A stretch of 21,022 bases of DNA from Candidatus Auribacterota bacterium (GTDB lineage Bacteria; Auribacterota; JAFGBW01): positions 1 through 21,022 of the forward strand of contig JAFGBW010000231.1 in the NCBI GenBank assembly GCA_016932965.1, in the 5' to 3' direction. Below, piece after piece: positions 16,209 to 21,022 of this stretch. Position numbers and translations under genes: made by a program. The notes below the pieces were generated by a model that saw nothing but the letters and a program-made list of their open reading frames with translations, did no database searches and was not told the origin of the DNA. How positions within the stretch are numbered: the stretch's first letter is position 1; the number at the start of each line of letters is the position of its first letter.

Positions 16209-16637
16209 ATGAAATCTTTTTTTCAAATAATAATGTGTTGCTGGCTGGGACTGAGTCTGGCTTATGCGGAGGGTCCGGTTATTTATCAGGGCATTCCGGT
16301 TTCAGTCGAGCAAAATACCGATAAAAACAGGGTGGTCAGAGGAATTTTGGTCGGGCGCCCCTATCGTGAAGCGGTTGTATATCAGGGCTATCGTGTGGAT
16401 ACACGCCCGGTGTATCGGGGCATCCTTGTTTCCCCGGGGTGGGGTAGCAGCACGACCACCCGTTATCATTATGAGGACCCCGGTTACGCCCTGGCGGAAA
16501 GCCTCATTACGTTTGGAATCGTCGGAGGATTGACCGCTCTTATTCTCTCTTCCGGACATCATCATGGGTATGCATCATGGGGACATCATCATCGGTCTTC
16601 CCGTTGGAGAGGGACATGGGGTTTCCATCGCCGCTAA
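16209..16637 (+). CDS. Small secreted protein with YQGI-type repeats, a hydrophobic helix and His clusters
   Basis: 142 residues of unknown family. A signal peptide (MKSFFQIIMCCWLGLSLAYA) is followed by four short related strands: VIYQGIPV (24-31), RVVRGILV (41-48), VVYQGYRV (56-63) and PVYRGILV (67-74). A hydrophobic stretch lies at about 95-115 (ESLITFGIVGGLTALIL), then a C-terminal tail rich in His, Trp and Arg with HHH at 117-119 and HHH at 126-128. The repeats could form a small beta structure; the hydrophobic segment could anchor it in a membrane; the histidines could bind metal. These roles are inferred from composition. The ribosome binding site and start are strong, so the gene is probably real. 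It lies divergent from proB and has no co-oriented neighbour. Confidence 0.75.
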   Translation: MKSFFQIIMCCWLGLSLAYAEGPVIYQGIPVSVEQNTDKNRVVRGILVGRPYREAVVYQGYRVDTRPVYRGILVSPGWGSSTTTRYHYEDPGYALAESLITFGIVGGLTALILSSGHHHGYASWGHHHRSSRWRGTWGFHRR

Positions 16638-16642
16638 TTTTT

Positions 16643-16789
16643 TAACCACGAAAAGCACGAAAATATTCTTTATGATAAAACATCCTTAATATGATTTTAG
16701 GATAATCAATTTTTCGTGTCTTGGGATTTCGGGCATCCTGCCCTTGCCTTACGGCGACTACGTCGTCCCTCTTTACCGTCGTGGTTTCT
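16643..16789 (+). repeat. Dispersed intergenic repeat, copy 3
   Basis: Its ends are a perfect 8-nt inverted repeat: AACCACGA at 16644-16651 and TCGTGGTT at 16779-16786. The inner part holds the hairpin GGGCATCCTGCCC (16731-16743), and 16730-16747 matches copy 1 on its minus strand at 17 of 18 positions. GTCGTCCCTCTT (16762-16773) is identical in copy 1. It lies between the convergent small secreted-protein gene and moxR. No coding frame is present. Confidence 0.65.
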
Positions 16790-16825
16790 AATCTTTTTTA
16801 TTTTTAAGGATAAAAAGTATTTTAG

Positions 16826-16840
16826 TGATGCAGCGCATCA
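16826..16840 (-). terminator. Possible terminator after moxR
   Basis: On the minus strand, TGATGC / GCATCA arms with a 3-nt loop begin 12 nt past the moxR stop and are followed by an A/T-rich stretch with TTTTT about 10 nt later. The 6-bp stem is weak and the U-run is not immediate. Confidence 0.3.
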
Positions 16841-16851
16841 GCGGGATAGTT

Positions 16852-17841
16852 TTATTCTGTGACGAATTCCAGGAGTTTATGGATGATATCGCGGGAATTT
16901 TTTCCTTCCGCTTCTGCATTGAAATTGGTGAGGATACGGTGATTCATGACCGGATCAGCCACGGCCCGGACATCTAACGTGGCTACGCTGAAGGACCCTC
17001 TCAGTATGGCATTGGCCTTGGCTCCCAGGATAAGATAAAGGGCGGCTCTGGGGCCTGCTCCCCAGCTGACCCATTCCTTGATAAAATCCGGAGAATCCGG
17101 ATTTTTCGGACGGGACTTTCTGACCAGTCTAACGGCATATTGAATCACATGGTCTGAAACAGGAATGCCCCGGATGATGGAAGGAATCTGGACCAGTTCT
17201 TCTCTGGTGAGAACCGGTACAGGAGAGGGGCCGACAGACCCGGTTGTCATTTGAACAATGTTTTTTTCTTCTGTTTCATTGGGATAATCGATGAAAATCT
17301 TGAACATGAAACGGTCCAGCTGGGCTTCTGGGAGGGGATAGGTTCCTTCCTGTTCCACAGGATTCTGGGTCGCCATGACGTAAAAGGGTTTATCCAAGGG
17401 ATGATTGACACCTCCGGAAGTTACACAGTATTCCTGCATGGCCTGGAGAAGAGCCGCCTGGGTTTTAGGAGGGGTGCGGTTGATTTCATCTGCCAGGAGA
17501 AGATTGGTGAAGATGGGGCCTTTTAAAAAACGGAAGGATCTCTGGCCGGTTTCCTTATTTTCCTCGATGATTTCAGTTCCTGTAATGTCGGAAGGCATGA
17601 GGTCGGGCGTGAACTGGATGCGGGAAAATTTCAGATCCATGACTTCCCCCAGTGTTTTGATCATGAGGGTCTTGGCCAGTCCAGGCACTCCTTCAATAAG
17701 GCAGTGCGCCCCGGAAAAAAGAGCGATCAGCATTTCCCGGATCACTCTCGTTTGGCCGATCACGCTTTTTTCCATTTCATTCATGAGCGAAGTGCTGGCA
17801 TGGGCCAGTTTCTCTATGGCCTCTTTTTCTATTTCAGCCAT
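16852..17841 (-). CDS. MoxR-family AAA+ ATPase
   Basis: MoxR ATPases act as chaperones that assemble or activate protein complexes, often with von Willebrand A-domain proteins. From the ATG at 17841 it has 329 residues. Walker A is GVPGLAKT at 51-58, Walker B NLLLADE at 113-119, sensor 1 ATQNP at 157-161, and an arginine-finger region lies at QLDRF (about 174-178). A longer frame to 17928 exists but would overlap thioredoxin by 95 nt and adds unrelated residues, so the ATG that overlaps the thioredoxin end by 8 nt is preferred; the genes look translationally coupled. The DUF58 and vWA genes that usually follow moxR are absent: moxR is the last gene here, followed by a repeat and a convergent gene. 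Its client is therefore unknown. Confidence 0.93.
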   Translation of the reverse strand: MAEIEKEAIEKLAHASTSLMNEMEKSVIGQTRVIREMLIALFSGAHCLIEGVPGLAKTLMIKTLGEVMDLKFSRIQFTPDLMPSDITGTEIIEENKETGQRSFRFLKGPIFTNLLLADEINRTPPKTQAALLQAMQEYCVTSGGVNHPLDKPFYVMATQNPVEQEGTYPLPEAQLDRFMFKIFIDYPNETEEKNIVQMTTGSVGPSPVPVLTREELVQIPSIIRGIPVSDHVIQYAVRLVRKSRPKNPDSPDFIKEWVSWGAGPRAALYLILGAKANAILRGSFSVATLDVRAVADPVMNHRILTNFNAEAEGKNSRDIIHKLLEFVTE

Positions 17842-18157
17842 GATAGGAATCCAATTTAGTTGAGATCGCATTTTCCTGCTGAAGACCGACCATTCTTTCG
17901 ACTTCCTCGCCGTTTTTAAAAATGACAAGAGTGGGTATGCTGAAAATCCCGTACTGATTTGCTACTTCCTGATTGTCATCCACATTGCATTTTCCCACTT
18001 TGATTTTTCCCGCGGTTTTTTCGGCGATTTTTTCGATGATCGGGGACTGCATCCGGCATGGATTGCACCAAGTGGCCCAGAAATCGACCAGAGTGACGCC
18101 CTCTTTTATTTCTGATTGAAAATTTGCATCCGTGAATTCAATGACATTCTGACTCAT
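17834..18157 (-). CDS. Thioredoxin with WCNPC active site
   Basis: A 107-residue single-domain cytoplasmic thioredoxin that reduces protein disulfides using electrons from TrxB. The active site is WCNPC (W30, C31, N32, P33, C34), where the canonical sequence is WCGPC. The cis-proline motif IPT is at 74-76, and the end [15 protein letters not shown] is thioredoxin-like. The frame extends to 18223, but the ATG at 18157 has a strong AAGGAG 7 nt upstream and gives the standard thioredoxin length. The stop overlaps the moxR start. The Gly-to-Asn change in the redox motif may shift its redox potential; that is an inference. It is first in a two-gene unit with moxR. Confidence 0.94.
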   Translation of the reverse strand: MSQNVIEFTDANFQSEIKEGVTLVDFWATWCNPCRMQSPIIEKIAEKTAGKIKVGKCNVDDNQEVANQYGIFSIPTLVIFKNGEEVERMVGLQQENAISTKLDSYHG

Positions 18158-18313
18158 GAGATTCTCCTTTTTCTGAGATGTGCCAAACAGTGAGTTAATC
18201 GTCTTACTACTAATGAAATCCATTCATTCACAAAAACAGCCCGATACAGGTCTTTTGTATTTGAGGGGGTTTTTTTCTGTTATTGGATATTCATATTAAT
18301 GGGATCATCCTGG

Positions 18314-18342
18314 ACTATCAATACAAAAATATACCAAGTCAA
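18314..18342 (-). promoter_or_regulatory. Candidate promoter for thioredoxin-moxR
   Basis: On the minus strand, TTGACT (18342-18337, 5 of 6) and GATAGT (18319-18314, 4 of 6) are 17 nt apart. This would give a leader of about 150 nt before the thioredoxin ATG. Confidence 0.35.
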
Positions 18343-18357
18343 TCATAAGAGCAGCTA

Positions 18358-19788
18358 TCATCTTTGAGGATTTCCCGGCGGCAGGGGGGCTGATCCGGTC
18401 AAAGAACGGCGGATTTCCAATAGGAGTTGTTTTGCGTCTTGATGATCCGGGTCCAGATGCAGAATTTTTTGGACCGCTTCCAGGCTTTCTTTGATTTGAT
18501 TTCTGCGCAGTTGAATCACGGCATAATTATATAAAGACGGAATGTGAGCCGGATCGAGCTCGAACGTTTTTTGGAAAAAAAGAACCGCTTCCTCAAGCAG
18601 TCCTGCCCCGGCATAAAACACAGCCCTGTAATAGAGATACGGCCGGTCCCTGGGCGTTTCTTTTTCAAGCTGGTCAAACCATTTCAGTCCGTTTATATAA
18701 TCCCCTTTTTTTTCCATGAACCGGATGATCTGCCATATCACGAAACCCTTGGCTTTAACATGATTCAAACTCAGTTGAAAAAATTTTAAAGCTTCCTCAT
18801 CTTTTTTCAGTGTTTGGCAGAGTATTCCCATCTGGTATAAAGATTTGCCCTGAAGAGGCGGGTCGGCCAAAGCGCAGTTAAAACACTGTAAAGCCTCTTC
18901 ATATTGTTTTTTTTCCTGAAGAATCAGCCCGAGATAAAACCAGGCCAGATAAAAATTTTTTTTCAGCGAAACCGCCTTTTTGAAACAGTCTTCCGCTTCA
19001 TCTAATTCCCTGAAAAAGCGGTGGCTGAGGCCGAGTTCATAAAATGGTTTGGCCTCCTGCGGAGTCAACCGCACCTGTTTTTTCAGAAGTTCCATGTACT
19101 TCAAAGCCTTGTTGTTTTCCCCGGATTCAGGGAAACCATAATTGTGGATCAAAATATCCGCCTCTGCGATTTCCTTCCCCTGTTCCAGAATGGATTTATG
19201 GACAGATTCATGAATGATGCCTCTGTATCGGATTTTTTCATGAGACCTGAAGCAGATCAGGCGCTTGGATAAGGTAGCCCCATTTTGGGAGGGGTCCAGC
19301 CTGGAATCATTCGCCGGATAAAAGTAATCGAATTCACCGAAATTTTCCGGCTGCCTGTAAATGGCTATGGTTAGAGACAATCCCCAGACCGATTCAGGAA
19401 CCGTTTCAAGGTAATGGATCAATTTATTCAGTTCTGCCGCATCGATGAATTCATCGCTATCGAGTGTCAGTACCCATTTTGTCCGGACGATGTTGTTGAG
19501 GTAGACATTTCTGGCCTCAGAAAAATCATCATTGAAGGAAAAAGACAGGACTTGGACCCCGAGATTTTTCAATAAAGACACGGTCTGATCCGTTGATCCT
19601 GTATCGACTGCGACACAATTTGAAAACACCCGGATCAGTTTAGATAGGCGTTTTTTGATCTCCGGTTCATTGTTTTTAACGAGCAAACAGAGAGTGAGAT
19701 TGCCGGTATGGGTTACACACTCAGGCTGACAGACTGCTGGGAGAGCTGGGTTTTCTGGGATTGCATCTGTTTTTCCGCCTGTTTCCAT
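18358..19788 (-). CDS. GT2 glycosyltransferase fused to TPR repeats
   Basis: A 476-residue cytoplasmic protein. The N-terminal inverting GT-A domain starts at LTLCLLVKNNE (about 31-41), with DTGSTDQT at 62-69, SEARN at 90-94 and the metal-binding DSDEF at 110-114. From about 230 to 460 come repeated helix pairs of TPR type (for example AWFYLGLILQEKKQYEEALQ, SLYNYAVIQLRRNQIKESLE). GT2-TPR proteins are known near flagellar genes and often modify flagellin or other surface proteins; the position right after fliD-fliS supports flagellin glycosylation, by inference. The frame starts inside fliS, overlapping by 76 nt. The only later start candidate (a TTG at codon 35) would cut into the first strand of the fold, so the overlap is probably real. 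The ribosome binding site is weak. Confidence 0.88.
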   Translation of the reverse strand: METGGKTDAIPENPALPAVCQPECVTHTGNLTLCLLVKNNEPEIKKRLSKLIRVFSNCVAVDTGSTDQTVSLLKNLGVQVLSFSFNDDFSEARNVYLNNIVRTKWVLTLDSDEFIDAAELNKLIHYLETVPESVWGLSLTIAIYRQPENFGEFDYFYPANDSRLDPSQNGATLSKRLICFRSHEKIRYRGIIHESVHKSILEQGKEIAEADILIHNYGFPESGENNKALKYMELLKKQVRLTPQEAKPFYELGLSHRFFRELDEAEDCFKKAVSLKKNFYLAWFYLGLILQEKKQYEEALQCFNCALADPPLQGKSLYQMGILCQTLKKDEEALKFFQLSLNHVKAKGFVIWQIIRFMEKKGDYINGLKWFDQLEKETPRDRPYLYYRAVFYAGAGLLEEAVLFFQKTFELDPAHIPSLYNYAVIQLRRNQIKESLEAVQKILHLDPDHQDAKQLLLEIRRSLTGSAPLPPGNPQR

Positions 19789-20141
19789 GTGCTTTTAAGA
19801 TCCAGAAGCATGTTTTTGACCCCGTCCAGCGGGGCAATATTATTATCATTTGCCACGGTCACATTGATCAAGGTATTGATAATATAACTGTATAAATTAT
19901 TCAAGCGGATTGCGATTTCTCCGGCTTCAAAATTCAAGGCATTCCGTAATTCACCCACGCATTTTTGGGCATGGATGATGGAATCAGTGAACTTCTGACG
20001 TTCTCTTTTTTTGGCGAAACATTTTGCCTCTTCGATATCACGGACTGCCCCGTCGTAGAGGATGTAGATCAATTCCATGGGACTGGCGCTTTCAACTTTT
20101 ACCCTGAAATACTGTTCTGCCTGGTTGATCCTGGTCGCCAT
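19713..20141 (-). CDS. fliS: Flagellar export chaperone FliS
   Basis: Binds the C-terminus of flagellin in the cytoplasm to stop premature filament assembly before export. The 142-residue helical protein has the family's N-terminal pattern YFRVKVESASPMELIYILYDGAVRDIEEA (about 11-39, split by conserved SPMELI and LYDGA) and the late LKSTWKQA helix (near 114-121). Length is close to the family's 120-140, with a polar Gln/Ser-rich tail. AAGGAGG lies about 6 nt before the ATG. It follows fliD by 20 nt, the standard fliDS order. Its last 25 codons overlap the start of the GT2-TPR gene in another frame. Confidence 0.95.
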   Translation of the reverse strand: MATRINQAEQYFRVKVESASPMELIYILYDGAVRDIEEAKCFAKKRERQKFTDSIIHAQKCVGELRNALNFEAGEIAIRLNNLYSYIINTLINVTVANDNNIAPLDGVKNMLLDLKSTWKQAEKQMQSQKTQLSQQSVSLSV

Positions 20142-20161
20142 GTTTTCCTCCTTCTATATCA

Positions 20162-21022
20162 TCAACTTTTAATGAAATTGATCTGATAAGCCTGGGCCTG
20201 CGTATAATTGTACTCCAATTGCTGCAGGACGGTTTGCATTTTTACTAGGGTCTCGATTAAAATATCTCTTCTTTTGCTGAAGTAGTCCTCTTTGCGCTGG
20301 ATCTGATTTTGAGTCTGGGTGATGCTGTCGGAAATGGTTTCCTGTCTTTGTCCTATGAATCCGGTGGCCCGGGTGTATTCGTAAAGGTAATTCTTCATCA
20401 CATTGGCAATACCGCCGTTGTCCCGCAGACCGTTGCTGTCGGAATCATAGGAAAAGATTGAGACGGTTGAATCCGTATCAGTGGATAAATTGGAACGGAG
20501 CTTCGTTTCATCCAGTTCCAATTTTCCTCTTGATTCCCCTCTGGAAAATGAGAGGCCTATATCGGTTATATAATGATAAGAATACGGGTTGTCGACCTCC
20601 TGGATCAAAAGGCTGCGCATGCCTGTTAAAATTCGGGTTAACATGGTAGAGCCGGAAGCAGAAGTTGTTTCCGCCTCTCTGACCTGATTGATGGTGTCGA
20701 CGGCGGCATTATAGGCATAAACCATGGAACCGACAGCCGATACGATTTTATCATGGTCGGGTTCCACTTTCACCGTGGATGTGCCGGTGCTCAGAAAGGT
20801 GAATGTGGTGCCGCTGATAGTCAGGGTATTCCCGTCCGTATGCATGGTGGTTCCGTTGACGACCACCGTGGATTGCGCCGGGATATAGGTGGATTTTCCG
20901 GGGTCCCCGTCCTGATCGCCGGTTGCATCCAGAATATGAATCGCATCTAAAAAACCGGAAGTGGTGTCATTTTTCAGGACAATATCCTGACCATCCACTT
21001 TGGATGTCATGATGATTTCATC
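20162..21022 (-). CDS. fliD: Flagellar hook-associated protein 2 FliD (N-terminus cut by window edge)
   Basis: FliD caps the flagellar filament and guides flagellin folding at the tip; it acts outside the cell after export. The frame has no stop to the window edge, so only the C-terminal 287 codons are seen; the ATG at 21010 is internal. The visible part has a beta-rich middle (VVVNGTTMHTDGNTLTISGT) and the FliD C-terminal domain, with the helix VGSMVYAYNAAVDTINQ, DIGLSFSRG, GKLELDETKLRS, and a long coiled-coil tail (ITQTQNQIQRKEDYFSKRRD) ending YQINFIKS. It is first in the visible fliD-fliS-glycosyltransferase operon. Confidence 0.93.
   Translation of the reverse strand, partial: DEIIMTSKVDGQDIVLKNDTTSGFLDAIHILDATGDQDGDPGKSTYIPAQSTVVVNGTTMHTDGNTLTISGTTFTFLSTGTSTVKVEPDHDKIVSAVGSMVYAYNAAVDTINQVREAETTSASGSTMLTRILTGMRSLLIQEVDNPYSYHYITDIGLSFSRGESRGKLELDETKLRSNLSTDTDSTVSIFSYDSDSNGLRDNGGIANVMKNYLYEYTRATGFIGQRQETISDSITQTQNQIQRKEDYFSKRRDILIETLVKMQTVLQQLEYNYTQAQAYQINFIKS

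Noticed and set aside
4504-16789. Insertion sequence or CRISPR as explanation for the repeats
   Set aside because: No transposase, no regularly spaced repeat-spacer pattern, and only three diverged copies far apart.
17842-17928. Longer N-terminus for MoxR
   Set aside because: The extra 29 residues are encoded inside the thioredoxin gene in another frame and do not resemble MoxR; ATG 17841 gives a normal MoxR start.
18160-18190. Possible sigma-54 promoter upstream of thioredoxin (TTTGGCAC on the minus strand)
   Set aside because: The -24-like GG is present but no GC at the -12 spacing.
18158-18223. Longer N-terminus for thioredoxin
   Set aside because: ATG 18157 has a strong AAGGAG and gives the standard length; the extension is unlike thioredoxins.

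Overview
The window is about 21 kb of ordinary bacterial chromosome with moderate GC and tightly packed genes. It looks like a motile, diderm (Gram-negative type) bacterium: it has sigma-54 (RpoN), ClpB, flagellar FliD/FliS, a CsgG-like exported protein and several exported proteins of unknown function. I cannot fix the phylum. Nothing points to a prophage, plasmid, insertion sequence, CRISPR array or rRNA/tRNA gene.

Layout. 1-1373: rpoN on the minus strand, its C-terminus cut by the window start. 1374-1892: a gene-free divergent gap. 1893-4457: clpB. 4504-4696: an intergenic repeat. 4746-6926 (minus): an operon running glycosyltransferase GT4 -> CsgG-like exported protein -> stand-alone receiver protein. 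7125-8195 (plus): a DUF362 protein carrying two ferredoxin-type cysteine clusters. 8296-9975 (minus): a 3'-5' exonuclease-fold protein followed by agmatine deiminase. 10163-12298 (plus): a large secreted coiled-coil protein that very probably starts at an internal GTG. About 12362-12460: a second copy of the repeat. 12506-13432 (minus): thioredoxin reductase. 13528-13623: two strong palindromes. 13660-16129 (minus): proB-proA for proline synthesis. 16209-16637 (plus): a small secreted protein with short repeats and histidine clusters. 16643-16789: a third copy of the repeat. 16852-18157 (minus): thioredoxin -> MoxR ATPase with overlapping reading frames. 18358-21022 (minus): fliD (cut by the window end) -> fliS -> glycosyltransferase fused to TPRs.

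How genes work together. ProB and ProA catalyse the first two steps from glutamate to proline. TrxB and the thioredoxin could form a redox pair although they are 4.4 kb apart. FliD, FliS and the GT2-TPR protein form a filament-cap, flagellin-chaperone and probable glycosylation unit. The GT4/CsgG-like/receiver operon suggests envelope or surface-polysaccharide work, but its substrate is unknown.

The least expected features are a dispersed intergenic repeat seen three times, the twin palindromes next to proA, the secreted coiled-coil protein, the His-rich repeat protein, an unusual WCNPC thioredoxin, a D-to-E change in an exonuclease motif, and a 76-nt overlap between fliS and the glycosyltransferase gene. 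I did not find a clear new defence or mobile system.
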